DNA from: Prevotella corporis DSM 18810 = JCM 8529
GTDB taxonomy: Bacteria > Bacteroidota > Bacteroidia > Bacteroidales > Bacteroidaceae
Length of the DNA stretch: 64,000 nucleotides
Direction of reading: 5' to 3'
NCBI RefSeq assembly: GCF_000430525.1
Contig: NZ_AUME01000012.1
Span: 1-64,000, forward strand
Shown: positions 52,312 through 61,914 of the stretch, piece after piece
Layout: each line of letters starts with the position of its first letter
How positions within the stretch are numbered: the first letter of the stretch is position 1
The notes under the pieces: model-generated
Database searches by the model: none
The model's input: only the letters and a program-made list of their open reading frames with translations
What the model was told of the DNA's origin: nothing
Made by a program: the position numbers and the translations under genes

Positions 52312-55300
52312 ATGGCAAAGAAATTCACCGAACACAATGGCTTGAATTTGGTAACGACCAACAATAACGTGTTGGCAGAGTGGATGAAGAACGACATCTT
52401 CCACAAGAGTATCGAAGAGCGTGAGGGACAACCGCAGTTCATCTTTTTTGAAGGACCACCTTCGGCAAACGGGCATCCCGGTATTCACCATGTATTGGCA
52501 CGTTCCATCAAAGATACTTTCAACCGCTACAAGACTATGCAGGGCTTTCAAGTTCACCGAAAGGCTGGATGGGACACACATGGACTACCCGTAGAATTGG
52601 GGGTGGAGAAAGAATTGGGCATCACCAAGAAAGATATTGACAACCAACAGTCGGAGAAATACATCTCTACAGAGGAATACAACCATCGCTGTCGGGAGAA
52701 CGTCATGAAGTTTACTGCGGAATGGCGACAGCTTACAGAAAGGATGGGATACTTCGTTGATTTGGATCATCCCTACATTACTTATGACAACAAGTATATA
52801 GAAACCTTGTGGTGGCTGCTCAAACAGCTCTACAACAAGGGGCTGCTCTATAAGGGCTACACCATACAACCTTATTCACCGGCTGCCGGGACGGGGCTTT
52901 CAAGTCACGAACTCAATCAGCCGGGTTGCTATCGTGATGTGAAAGATACGACCGTTACGGCACAGTTTGCTATCCGTGAAGTTGATTGGCAGACGCTTAT
53001 TACAAAGAAAGGCATCGCCACCAACGCATGGGGAAAACCATCGCTCGTGGCATGGACTACCACGCCTTGGACTCTTCCGTCGAATGTGGCACTTTGCGTA
53101 GGACCAAAAATCGACTATGTGGTTATCGAAACCTATAACCCTTACACCGCAACGAAAGCCACCATCGTTATGGCAGAAAGCCGGGTGGCAGCCTATCTCA
53201 AGTTGGAAGGTGAGATTTCCGACGGTGGCGACTTGCCGGAATATCAGCACGGAGACAAGTATGTGCCTTATCGGGTGATTGGAAAGCTCAAAGGTACAGA
53301 CCTTGAAGGCATTCACTACCAACAGTTGATGCAGTGGATCAAACCTGTTGAGAAGGTGGGCGAGTCCGCACCTAAGTTTGTTAATGACTATGCTGCGACT
53401 CATTCCGACAAGGTTTTCAGCAGCGAAGATGGCAGAGACCGCTTTGTAGAAATGGAAAGTGAGGCTTTCCGTGTCATACTCGGCGACTATGTAACGACGG
53501 AAGACGGTACGGGTATCGTACACATTGCGCCTACTTTCGGTGCCGACGATGCCAAAGTGGCAAAAGATGCCAATATTCCGTGTCTCTATCTGATTTCCAA
53601 GAAAGGTGAAACACGCCCAATGGTTGATCTTCAGGGCAAGTATTATAACATCGAGGAGTTGGATGCCAACTTCGTAAAGACTTGTGTGAATAAAGTTGCC
53701 TACGGTCGCCATGCAGGCGATTATGTGAAGAACGCTTACGACCCGAAGTTTAATGTGGATGGGGTATGGGACAAGAAAGCAACTGATAAATCGGAAGACC
53801 TCAACATCATTCTCTGTCTTGAAATGAAACAGGAGGGTACGGCCTTCATTATTCAGAAACACGTTCACAATTATCCACACTGCTGGCGTACTGACAAGCC
53901 CGTCCTTTATTATCCTTTGGATAGTTGGTTCATCAAGGACACGGCAGCAAAGGCACGAATGGTGGAACTGAACAAGACTATCAATTGGCAACCAGAATCT
54001 ACCGGTACTGGACGTTTCGGCAACTGGTTAGAAAATCTTAACGACTGGAACCTGAGCCGTTCGCGCTTCTGGGGAACGCCGCTGCCGATATGGCGCGACG
54101 ACCAGCGCAATGAAAAATGTATCGGATCGGTAGAAGAACTCTATGAAGAGATAGAAAAATCGGTGGCTGCGGGCGTGATGAAGTCAAATCCTCTCAAAGA
54201 GCGTGGCTTTATTGTGGGCGACTACAGTCAGGAAAATTACGATCGCATCGACCTGCATCGTCCGTATGTGGACGAAATTATGCTGGTTAATGACAACGGA
54301 GAAGCAATGCACCGTGAGGATGATCTTATCGACGTTTGGTTCGACAGTGGTTCCATGCCCTATGCACAACTCCACTATCCGTTTGAAGGCGAAATTGCTG
54401 AGGAGGGGTTAAGGCAGACGGGAATGAGCGAAGCCGAATATCGCAACCAACTTGTTCATTCCACTTACAAGGGAAGGGCAGTACCACCAGCATTCTACCC
54501 GGCAGACTTTATCAATGAGGGAGTAGATCAGACGCGCGGATGGTTCTTCACGCTCCATGCTATCGCAACTATAATTTTCGACTCTGTGGCATTCAAGAAT
54601 GTCATTTCCACAGGACTTGTGCTGGACGCCAAAGGCAACAAGATGAGTAAGCATGTGGGCAATGTAACCAATCCGTTCGAGATGATGGAGAAGTACGGTG
54701 CAGATCCTGTGCGCTTCTACATGATGACTAACAGCGAGCCTTGGGACAATCTCAAGTTCGATCCGGAAGGAGTGGACGAGTGTAGGCGCAAGTTCTTCGG
54801 CACCTTATATAATACTTACAGCTTCTTTGCCCTCTATGCCAATGTGGACAATTACGAAGCACCAGCATTGGAAGACGGGAAATCAGTGTTAGGCGAAGCA
54901 GCAACTGAGATCGACCGATGGATAATCTCTAAACTCAATTCGCTTGTGAAAGGTGTAACCGCCGAATTGGAAGGCTACGATCCCACCAGGGCAGGCAGAC
55001 TTATCGATGCCTTTGTGAACGATGACCTTAGCAACTGGTATGTCCGTTTGAACCGCAAACGTTTCTGGGGAAAGGAAATGAGTGCCGACAAGAAGAGTGC
55101 CTACGATTCGCTCTACCAATGTCTAATGACTGTTGCTAAGTTGATAGCACCGTTTGCACCGTTCTATGCCGATGAACTCTATCATGATTTGGGCGGGAAA
55201 ATGGAGAGCGTACATTTAGACAAGTGGTGTGTTGCCGACGAAACAGCCATCGACCTCGATTTGGAGGCACGCATGGGAATGGCACAGAAAATCACGTCGA

Positions 55301-55989
55301 TGGTGCTTGCATTGCGCCGAAAGGTGAACATCAAGGTGCGTCAGCCACTTGCACAGATTATGATACCTGCTGTTGACGACAAACAAAAGCAGCACATACA
55401 TGCCGTTGCTGACCTTATCCGGAACGAAGTGAACGTGAAAGAACTCAATTTTGTGGAAGGACAAGGCGTGCTGGTAAAGAAAGTGAAGTGCAACTTCCGT
55501 GTAATGGGTAAGAAATATGGCAAGCTGATGAAAGATGTTGCCGCTCGCATGAACGCACTTACGCAAGAGGAAATCGCACAGTTTGAGGATACCGGCAAGT
55601 TTTCTTTTGATCTATCAGGCGAGGCAATAACCGTGGATGTGACCGATGTGGAAATCATCTCTGAGGACATTCCCGGGTGGTTGGTCAGCAACGAGGGCAA
55701 TCTCACAGTTGCACTGGAGGTAGAACTCACTGACGAACTGCGCAAGGAGGGCATGGCGCGTGAACTGATCAACCGCATTCAGAACATCCGCAAGGAGACT
55801 GGTTTTGAGATAACCGACCGCATCATCGTCACGCTTGCACCGAATGAAGAAATCAACGGAGCAGTAGAGGCATTCGGCGAGTTGATAAAAACACAGGTCT
55901 TGGCAAATGAAATCGTTATTGCCGACAACAATGGATCCGAGATTGAATTCGATACATTCAAACTTAACATACAAGTCAAAAAAGCATAA
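52312..55989 (+). CDS. ileS: isoleucyl-tRNA synthetase
   Basis: A class I aminoacyl-tRNA synthetase of 1,225 residues, charging tRNA-Ile. The HIGH-equivalent GPPSANGHPGIHHVLA (about 49-64) and the KMSKH motif in AKGNKMSKHVGN are both present. VAWTTTPWTLPSNVALCVG starts the editing domain, WDTHGLPVELGVEKELG and WFFTLHAIATIIFD are further class Ia IleRS signatures, and a long anticodon-binding domain follows. The form is the eukaryote-like IleRS2 type, longer than the 940 or so residues of E. coli. The gene is single, housekeeping, and runs with a clear promoter. Its start is the first ATG after the promoter. Confidence 0.97.
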   Translation: MAKKFTEHNGLNLVTTNNNVLAEWMKNDIFHKSIEEREGQPQFIFFEGPPSANGHPGIHHVLARSIKDTFNRYKTMQGFQVHRKAGWDTHGLPVELGVEKELGITKKDIDNQQSEKYISTEEYNHRCRENVMKFTAEWRQLTERMGYFVDLDHPYITYDNKYIETLWWLLKQLYNKGLLYKGYTIQPYSPAAGTGLSSHELNQPGCYRDVKDTTVTAQFAIREVDWQTLITKKGIATNAWGKPSLVAWTTTPWTLPSNVALCVGPKIDYVVIETYNPYTATKATIVMAESRVAAYLKLEGEISDGGDLPEYQHGDKYVPYRVIGKLKGTDLEGIHYQQLMQWIKPVEKVGESAPKFVNDYAATHSDKVFSSEDGRDRFVEMESEAFRVILGDYVTTEDGTGIVHIAPTFGADDAKVAKDANIPCLYLISKKGETRPMVDLQGKYYNIEELDANFVKTCVNKVAYGRHAGDYVKNAYDPKFNVDGVWDKKATDKSEDLNIILCLEMKQEGTAFIIQKHVHNYPHCWRTDKPVLYYPLDSWFIKDTAAKARMVELNKTINWQPESTGTGRFGNWLENLNDWNLSRSRFWGTPLPIWRDDQRNEKCIGSVEELYEEIEKSVAAGVMKSNPLKERGFIVGDYSQENYDRIDLHRPYVDEIMLVNDNGEAMHREDDLIDVWFDSGSMPYAQLHYPFEGEIAEEGLRQTGMSEAEYRNQLVHSTYKGRAVPPAFYPADFINEGVDQTRGWFFTLHAIATIIFDSVAFKNVISTGLVLDAKGNKMSKHVGNVTNPFEMMEKYGADPVRFYMMTNSEPWDNLKFDPEGVDECRRKFFGTLYNTYSFFALYANVDNYEAPALEDGKSVLGEAATEIDRWIISKLNSLVKGVTAELEGYDPTRAGRLIDAFVNDDLSNWYVRLNRKRFWGKEMSADKKSAYDSLYQCLMTVAKLIAPFAPFYADELYHDLGGKMESVHLDKWCVADETAIDLDLEARMGMAQKITSMVLALRRKVNIKVRQPLAQIMIPAVDDKQKQHIHAVADLIRNEVNVKELNFVEGQGVLVKKVKCNFRVMGKKYGKLMKDVAARMNALTQEEIAQFEDTGKFSFDLSGEAITVDVTDVEIISEDIPGWLVSNEGNLTVALEVELTDELRKEGMARELINRIQNIRKETGFEITDRIIVTLAPNEEINGAVEAFGELIKTQVLANEIVIADNNGSEIEFDTFKLNIQVKKA

Positions 55990-55996
55990 AAGCCAA

Positions 55997-56050
55997 AAAG
56001 TGAGCTGAACGTCAAGTCATGACGGCTTGTTGTTCAGCAATCACTTTTGA
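55997..56050 (+). terminator. possible terminator after ileS
   Basis: AAAGTGAGCTGAAC (55997-56010) pairs with GTTCAGCAATCACTTT (56032-56047) with a small bulge, followed by a short T tail. It may end most ileS transcripts or only weaken read-through into the DksA-like gene. Confidence 0.5.
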
Positions 56051-56098
56051 AATAAGCGACTGTATTTAAATTATTAATAACCTAACACTTTAATTTCT

Positions 56099-56482
56099 AT
56101 GGAAACAAAAAAGCGTTATAGCGATGAAGAACTTGAAGAGTTCCGCATCATAGTCAATGAAAGATTAGAAGTGGCAAAGTCGGATTATGAAGAGACCATG
56201 AAGGTACTCATGAATAAGAACACAAATGACATTGACGACACTTCGCCAACCTACAAGGCATTGGAGGAAGGTAGTTCTAACCAAACAAAGGAGGAATTGG
56301 TGCAGATGGCACAGCGGCAGCAGAAATTCATCCAAGGATTGCAGGCTGCGTTGATGCGCATTGATAATAAAACCTACGGAATAGACCGCATTACCGGCGA
56401 CCTTATACCGAAGGAAAGATTGCGGGTTGTGCCACATGCTACATTAAGTGTTGCGTCAAAGCAAGCCAATAAAGATCATTAG
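56099..56482 (+). CDS. TraR/DksA-family protein lacking the zinc cysteines
   Basis: A 127-residue homologue of DksA. It has an acidic, helical N-terminal half (SDEELEEFRIIVNERLEVAK) and a C-terminal zinc-ribbon-like segment, DNKTYGIDRITGDLIPKERL followed by RVVPHATLS. In most relatives the YGI segment carries a Cys (YGICRVTG); here it is Asp and the whole protein has no cysteine, so it cannot bind zinc in the usual way. DksA-like proteins bind in the RNA polymerase secondary channel and modulate transcription with ppGpp; whether this one does is not known. The order ileS, dksA-like, lspA is typical of Bacteroidales. Confidence 0.87.
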   Translation: METKKRYSDEELEEFRIIVNERLEVAKSDYEETMKVLMNKNTNDIDDTSPTYKALEEGSSNQTKEELVQMAQRQQKFIQGLQAALMRIDNKTYGIDRITGDLIPKERLRVVPHATLSVASKQANKDH

Positions 56483-56533
56483 GATGGTTATAATTATAAG
56501 GACTATGTTACAATAGTTTCTGTACTTTAGATA

Positions 56534-57202
56534 ATGAGTAGAAGAAATAAAACAATTATTACTTGCTTAGTAATCATTCTGCTTTTAGTTATCGATCAGA
56601 TAATAAAGATAACTGTTAAACTCAATATGAACCTAGGAGAATCAATTGAAGTATTCGATTGGTTTCGCATAGAATTTATTGAGAACGCAGGGATGGCTTT
56701 TGGCATGGAACTTGGGAGTAAGCTGTTTCTAACTCTTTTTCGGATACTGGCAATTTTCGGTCTGACATGGTATATCTGGAAAAAGATAAAGACAGGGGCA
56801 CGCTTTGGTTTTATAATTATACTTTGTATGATTTTTGCGGGCGCAGCTGGCAATGTTGTTGATTCTTTGTTTTATGGAGAGATATTCTCAACATCACATC
56901 CATATTACATGAATCTTCCTCCTGCACATTTAGTTCCTTGGGGTGAAGGTTATTCGTCCATGTTAATGGGAAAAGTAGTAGATATGTTTTATTTCCCAAT
57001 ATTTCGTGGCTCATTCCCAGAATGGCTTCCTATTTGGGGAGGAGAAGATTTTTTATTTTTCTCCGCTATCTTCAATTTCGCAGATGCTTGTATAAGTGTA
57101 GGTTTTTTCATACTTCTCCTTTTCTATCGTAAAGATTTCAATGGGTACATACCTAATGTTAATGAAATTCAAGAAACGAAGAGTTCAATAGCTGAAAATT
57201 AA
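56534..57202 (+). CDS. lspA: lipoprotein signal peptidase
   Basis: Signal peptidase II, an aspartyl protease in the inner membrane that removes signal peptides from prolipoproteins. The 222-residue protein has four hydrophobic helices, VIDQIIK with the conserved Asp-Gln of helix 1, IENAGMAFGM, IFAGAAGNVVDSLFYG with the first catalytic Asp, and IFNFADACISVGFFIL with the second. A longer loop (about 115-170) between the third and fourth helices is a Bacteroidetes feature. The lipoprotein encoded next is a plausible substrate. It starts about 50 bp after the DksA-like gene, so the genes are probably co-transcribed. Confidence 0.95.
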   Translation: MSRRNKTIITCLVIILLLVIDQIIKITVKLNMNLGESIEVFDWFRIEFIENAGMAFGMELGSKLFLTLFRILAIFGLTWYIWKKIKTGARFGFIIILCMIFAGAAGNVVDSLFYGEIFSTSHPYYMNLPPAHLVPWGEGYSSMLMGKVVDMFYFPIFRGSFPEWLPIWGGEDFLFFSAIFNFADACISVGFFILLLFYRKDFNGYIPNVNEIQETKSSIAEN

Positions 57203-57208
57203 ACTAAT

Positions 57209-58153
57209 ATGGCAAATTTGAAGAATGTCTTGTCAGCTTCTGTTTTGATACTGATATTTCTATTAGTGTCATGTAAGCCGACTATCCCTTCGGAATATAT
57301 TCAGCCAGCAGATTTGGAGGACATTCTATATGACTATCATATTGCAATGTCTATAGCCATGCAGAAAGGAAATACCCCTTCAGAACAGAAGACATATAAA
57401 ATGGCTGTTTTGAAAAAACATGGGGTTACAGAACAAGACTTTGAGCATTCATTGCAGTATTATTTGCGACATACCGAAAAACTTCATAAAATTTATGAGA
57501 ACTTATCCTTGAGATTAGAAGCAGAAGCACGTACTCAAGGTATTTCTGAGAATGATCTCAATCAATTTGGTAGCTCGATGGCTCAGGGGGATACCGCTGA
57601 TGTTTGGAACAAATCGAAATCAATGGTATTATCTCCTTTTGCCCCTCGCAATTATGAACCATTCGTTATTGAAGCTGACACTTCATTCCATAAAGGGGAT
57701 AGACTTTTAATGAATTTCAATTCAAAATTTATTATCCAAGATGGTGTTCGTGATGCTGTATTTGTTGTAACTGTTGTTTTTAAAAACGATAGTATCTCAT
57801 CTCAAAGTTTCCATATAAGTTCAGATTCCTATCAGTCATTTAATCTTCTGAATGATGGCAATTCTGAAATAAAGTCGGTTTGTGGCTATTTTTTAATGCC
57901 TAAGCCAGAACAGATTACTTCAACATTTAAATTGTTGATTCTCACAAATATACATCTAATAAAGATGCATATAAACAAAAGTGAGCAGAATAATTCTGAT
58001 TCACTTTCTAATAATGAGTCGATTAGAACTGTTGGAGGAAGCCCAGTTAAGAAGAACCTGAAGTTATCTCCGAGTGATACAAGTATGAAATTGCAACAAC
58101 CTTTGCACAAAGCGATGAAGGCACGGCATATAAATGAAAGGGCATTGCCATGA
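57209..58153 (+). CDS. DUF4296 lipoprotein
   Basis: A 314-residue predicted lipoprotein. The signal peptide ends in LLVSC with the lipidated Cys22. The DUF4296 domain follows (IQPADLEDILYDYHIAMSIA, VLKKHGVTEQDFEHSLQYYL, then HTEKLHKIYENL). This domain is found in Bacteroidetes lipoproteins of unknown role. The rest is a beta-rich region without recognised motifs and a Ser/Asn-rich tail (about 260-300). It is encoded 6 bp after lspA and its stop overlaps the next small gene by 4 bp. An envelope function is likely; nothing more can be said. Confidence 0.85.
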   Translation: MANLKNVLSASVLILIFLLVSCKPTIPSEYIQPADLEDILYDYHIAMSIAMQKGNTPSEQKTYKMAVLKKHGVTEQDFEHSLQYYLRHTEKLHKIYENLSLRLEAEARTQGISENDLNQFGSSMAQGDTADVWNKSKSMVLSPFAPRNYEPFVIEADTSFHKGDRLLMNFNSKFIIQDGVRDAVFVVTVVFKNDSISSQSFHISSDSYQSFNLLNDGNSEIKSVCGYFLMPKPEQITSTFKLLILTNIHLIKMHINKSEQNNSDSLSNNESIRTVGGSPVKKNLKLSPSDTSMKLQQPLHKAMKARHINERALP

Positions 58154-58353
58154 ATCGTTATGCAGCAAATCGTGTCGTTGTAGGGCCAAAAGTTTTTTTG
58201 CCGGGAGTTGTAGAAGTATGTAACGAATCTGTAACAGCCTATTATCAGTTGACTGAAGAGTTGGCTAAAACCAAATGGTTGGTTGGAACTATTCATGTTT
58301 CGAAAGAAAATGAAAACTTGCGCGCTTACTGGAATAATCTTCTTTTAGTATAA
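58150..58353 (+). CDS. small conserved protein of the lspA operon
   Basis: A 67-residue protein, starting at an ATG that overlaps the upstream stop by 4 bp and so likely translated by coupling. It has a VVGPKVFLPGVVEV strand pair, an AYYQLTEELAKTKWLVGTI helix-strand unit and a short polar tail. No signal peptide or membrane segment. I do not recognise a family, but its fixed place between the DUF4296 and M23 peptidase genes is typical of related genomes, from memory. Function unknown. Confidence 0.7.
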   Translation: MNRYAANRVVVGPKVFLPGVVEVCNESVTAYYQLTEELAKTKWLVGTIHVSKENENLRAYWNNLLLV

Positions 58354-58383
58354 ATGCTAATCCTGTTATAACTTACAACTGAC

Positions 58384-60024
58384 ATGAATTTTTTTTTAGG
58401 ACTATTTTTAACAGTATTGTCTTTTGGTTCTCCGGTTCACATACCAGTAGAACTTGCGGGTAATTTTGGCGAACCCCGTCCTAATCATTTTCATGGAGGT
58501 ATTGATGTTAAAACAAACAGAGGTGTAAATTTGGGGATTTATTCCATTGCGGATGGCTATGTTTCAAGGGCCATCATTCAAAAATATGGCTTTGGCTATG
58601 CTCTTGTTATTGCTCATCCCAACGGATATTCAAGTGTTTATGTTCATTTGAATCGTTTTGCACCACAAATTGAAGCTTCTGTCAAACAGTGGCAATATAA
58701 GAATCGTCAGTTTGCTGCTGATATAACTTTTAAGCCAGGTCAGATACCTGTTCGTAAGGGTCAGTTCATTGCTCTAAGTGGTAATACCGGATCTTCACAA
58801 GCTCCGCATCTTCACATGGAATTACATCAAACTAAAACTGGTTTATTAATGGATCCACTGAATGTGGTGGGCCACGTATTGAAAGATAAGACTGCGCCGA
58901 CTATTTATTCATTCAAGAGTTATCCCCAACGAGGAGAAGGTATTTTCCAACACAGTCAAGAGTCTCGTGTATATGGATTTTCAAGACAAGTATTTAAGGC
59001 CTGGGGTAAAGTAGGTTTTGGGATTTTTGCGCATGACAATATGGATTCTGTTTATAATAACTACGGTGTTCGTTATACCGAACTTTATTGTGATGGGCAT
59101 TTGATTTTTTCAAGTGATGTTAACGGTATTCCTGCAAATGCGCATCCGATGATTAATACCTGGGGTGATTATGAACATTACCTTCATAGTCGCATATGGT
59201 TCTTAAAATCTTTTACAGAGCCTTTTAATAAGCTGCCAATACTGAAAAGCGATAAAAGTAGAGGAATAGTCACTTTCAACCAGATTCGAGATTATCATTT
59301 GAAATATATTGTTAAAGATTATTTTGGCAATAAAAGCGAAAGAGAATTTGTTGTTCGTGGAGAGCCAGAGATGATTGTCAGACAACCAGTCCAGAAAAGT
59401 TCTTATGCTTTGATTGTCGGACATGAAAATAAAATCATATTTGACGGGGTGAAGCTGGAAGTGGGAGACAGCTCCCTCTCTAAAAACTACCTTCTTCAAC
59501 CTAAAACTTTAAATATTCCCAATGCAGTCTCGTTAGGTTATTGTTTTTCACCTACACCATTGGCTCTTTTGGGTAGTGCTACCATATATATAAAGGTACG
59601 GAAGAATGTCAAAGACCCCTCTAAATTGTTCATCGCCTCACGTCAGGATTTAAAGAATGGTCAATCCATTGTACGTTATTGTGGTGGAGAATTGAAAGAC
59701 GGATGGCTCATAGGGAAAATCCGTGATTTAAATAAAATCTATAATGCCTCTTATGATAATACACCGCCGTTAATTTTGAGCAAGAGCCTTCATCCTCATA
59801 ATATTGCTTTTATTTTATCTGATGATGGGAGTAATATATATAAATACGAAGGTTACATTGATGGGAAATTCGTATTATTTACCTATGGTAAAAACAAAGA
59901 GCTGATAAGTTGCAATCTGTCGGAAACACCCATTAAGCCAACTGGAACCCAACGACTTCTCCGAATTATAGTTACGGATAATAGGGGAAATTCAAATAAA
60001 TTTGAATCAAGAATAATATATTGA
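58384..60024 (+). CDS. M23-family metallopeptidase (LytM-like)
   Basis: A 546-residue exported protein with an N-terminal signal sequence (about 1-20) and an M23 endopeptidase domain early in the mature part. FHGGIDVKTNRG has the zinc-binding His37 and Asp41, then GYALVIAHPNGYSSVYVHLN, and APHLHMEL near 144-151 supplies the H-x-H pair. The zinc site is complete. About 380 residues of beta-rich sequence follow without a familiar domain. M23 enzymes cut peptidoglycan cross-links; large Bacteroidetes members are thought to act in cell-wall remodelling or division. It follows the small protein gene by 30 bp. Confidence 0.9.
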   Translation: MNFFLGLFLTVLSFGSPVHIPVELAGNFGEPRPNHFHGGIDVKTNRGVNLGIYSIADGYVSRAIIQKYGFGYALVIAHPNGYSSVYVHLNRFAPQIEASVKQWQYKNRQFAADITFKPGQIPVRKGQFIALSGNTGSSQAPHLHMELHQTKTGLLMDPLNVVGHVLKDKTAPTIYSFKSYPQRGEGIFQHSQESRVYGFSRQVFKAWGKVGFGIFAHDNMDSVYNNYGVRYTELYCDGHLIFSSDVNGIPANAHPMINTWGDYEHYLHSRIWFLKSFTEPFNKLPILKSDKSRGIVTFNQIRDYHLKYIVKDYFGNKSEREFVVRGEPEMIVRQPVQKSSYALIVGHENKIIFDGVKLEVGDSSLSKNYLLQPKTLNIPNAVSLGYCFSPTPLALLGSATIYIKVRKNVKDPSKLFIASRQDLKNGQSIVRYCGGELKDGWLIGKIRDLNKIYNASYDNTPPLILSKSLHPHNIAFILSDDGSNIYKYEGYIDGKFVLFTYGKNKELISCNLSETPIKPTGTQRLLRIIVTDNRGNSNKFESRIIY

Positions 60025-60051
60025 TAAAGTATTAATTTTAAATTATAAAAT

Positions 60052-61689
60052 ATGAAGAAACAATTATTGACAGTGCTTCTTGCCACATCATTTGTAGCTG
60101 CAGAAGCGTGTACAAATTTTATTGCAACTAAGGGCGCAACAAAAGATGGATCGGTATTTGTGACATATAGTGCCGATGATTATGGTTTGTTTATGAAACT
60201 GGTTCACTTTCCTGCTGGTATTCATGCTAAAGGTGAAAAGCGTGAGATTATTGATTATGACTCTGGTGAAAGTCATGGATTTATTGACGAGGCTCCCGTC
60301 ACTTACAATGTTATTGGTAATATCAACGAATATCAGGTTAGTATTGGTGAGACCACGTATGGTGGACGTGAGGAGATGATAGATAAGAATGGAATTATTG
60401 ATTATGGATCTTTGATGTACCTTGGACTTCAGAGAAGTAAGACTGCTCGCGAAGCTATCAAAGTTATGACCGAATTAGTTGATAAATATGGTTATAACTC
60501 AAGCGGTGAGAGCTTTACCATCGCTGATCCCAATGAAGTGTGGATTATGGAAATGATGGGTTGTGGTGGCGATGCTAAACAGAAAGTTGTTTGGGTGGCT
60601 GTTCGCATCCCTGATGGTATGATATCGGGACATGCCAATCAGGCTCGAATCGGCCAGTTCTCGACTTATAACACAGAGGTTATCACTTCTAAAAATTGTA
60701 TAAAGTTTGCTCGCTCAAAGGGATGGTTCACAGGCACGGATAAGGAATTCAATTGGAAGATGGCTTATGATGCTCCCGATTTTGGTGGCCGTCGTTTTTG
60801 TGAAGCTCGTGTATGGAGTTACTTCAATCACTTTACAGATATGTCAAAGTGGCTGCCGTGGGCACTTGGAAAGGACCCTAATGCAGAGGATATGCCACTA
60901 TGGGTTTCTCCCAATAAAAAAATTGAAGTGAGCGACATGCAGAATAGTATGCGCGATCATTATGAGGGAACCGCTTTAAGCATGAATGAGGACCTTGGCC
61001 AGGGCAACTGGGATATGCCATACAGGCCTACACCATTGCAATTTGAATACAATGGAAAGAAATATTTTACAGAGCGTCCGGCCTCTACTCAGCAGAGTGC
61101 ATTCTCTTATGTTTGTCAGCTTCGTTCCTGGTTGCCACGTGAGATTGGAGGTATTATTTGGTTTGCCAACGATGATGGCAATATGTCGCCTTATGTGCCA
61201 GTTTATTGTAGTTCAACAGTACAGCCAGAATGCTTCAATACACCTGGAGCAGACGCTGTAACCTTCTCAAATAAAAATGCCTTCTGGGTATGCAATTGGG
61301 TTAGCAACATGGTTTACCCACGTTATTCACAAATGTTTCCCTCTTTGAAAGAGGTACGAGATTCCTTGGACAACTCTTATTTTGCAAATCAGATGAAGGT
61401 TGAAGCAAAGGCACAGGAAATATATAAGAGTAACAAGGCTGCTGCGGTTAAGTATCTCAATGATTATTCTATTACAAAGGGTGAAGAGATGATCAATAGG
61501 TGGAATAAGCTTGCTTACTATCTTATTGTCAAGTACAATGATATGGCTGTTAAGCCAGAAAAGGATGGCAAATTTGAACTTACTCCAAGCGGTTTCGCAG
61601 CAAGCCCACAGCGTCCGGGAATGAGTCAGAATGCTCGTAAGGCTTTGGCTGAACAGACTGGCGAACGTTTTGTCATGCCATCTGAATAA
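60052..61689 (+). CDS. C69-family dipeptidase (PepD-like)
   Basis: An Ntn-hydrolase of 545 residues. The signal peptide ends AAEA and Cys20 becomes the N-terminal catalytic nucleophile in ACTNFIATKGATKDGSVFVT. The family signature continues with SIGETTYGGREEM, YGSLMYLGLQRSKTAREAI, SFTIADPNEVWIMEMMG, and VWVAVRIPDGMISGHANQAR. C69 enzymes are dipeptidases of broad specificity; the Bacteroidales versions are exported and probably help to use peptides outside or in the periplasm. All active-site parts are intact. It is separated from the M23 gene by only 27 bp and ends before a bidirectional terminator. Confidence 0.93.
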   Translation: MKKQLLTVLLATSFVAAEACTNFIATKGATKDGSVFVTYSADDYGLFMKLVHFPAGIHAKGEKREIIDYDSGESHGFIDEAPVTYNVIGNINEYQVSIGETTYGGREEMIDKNGIIDYGSLMYLGLQRSKTAREAIKVMTELVDKYGYNSSGESFTIADPNEVWIMEMMGCGGDAKQKVVWVAVRIPDGMISGHANQARIGQFSTYNTEVITSKNCIKFARSKGWFTGTDKEFNWKMAYDAPDFGGRRFCEARVWSYFNHFTDMSKWLPWALGKDPNAEDMPLWVSPNKKIEVSDMQNSMRDHYEGTALSMNEDLGQGNWDMPYRPTPLQFEYNGKKYFTERPASTQQSAFSYVCQLRSWLPREIGGIIWFANDDGNMSPYVPVYCSSTVQPECFNTPGADAVTFSNKNAFWVCNWVSNMVYPRYSQMFPSLKEVRDSLDNSYFANQMKVEAKAQEIYKSNKAAAVKYLNDYSITKGEEMINRWNKLAYYLIVKYNDMAVKPEKDGKFELTPSGFAASPQRPGMSQNARKALAEQTGERFVMPSE

Positions 61690-61730
61690 AAGTATGAGAG
61701 TTTTCCATAATTAATGGAAAAGTAAAATTC

Positions 61731-61842
61731 GGCATAATGGACAACTGGAGCTTTTCATCTTCCAAATCTCCATTATGCCTCAAATGATAAAATAAAAGAC
61801 CGTTTCAAAACTCTTTCCGGGTTATGAAACGGTTTCTTATTA
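61731..61842. terminator. bidirectional terminator between convergent genes
   Basis: The perfect 9-bp stem ACCGTTTCA (61799-61807) / TGAAACGGT (61825-61833) has a 17-nt loop and T-rich flanks on both sides, TTCTTATTAT on plus and CTTTTATTTTAT on minus. It can stop the C69 gene and the lipoprotein gene. A second hairpin (61731-61741 with 61769-61779, 11 bp) precedes it but lacks a T run. Confidence 0.8.
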
Positions 61843-61914
61843 TCGATGGAGAGTGGCTTGCAAATACATCAGCCGCCTGGCATCATCGTTTTAATTGATT
61901 TTCTCCCCATTATA

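Noticed and set aside
52900-53991. Long minus-strand open frame of 363 codons
   Set aside because: It lies wholly antisense to ileS, which has all class I synthetase motifs in frame. The reverse frame reads as low-plausibility protein and is a codon-bias shadow.
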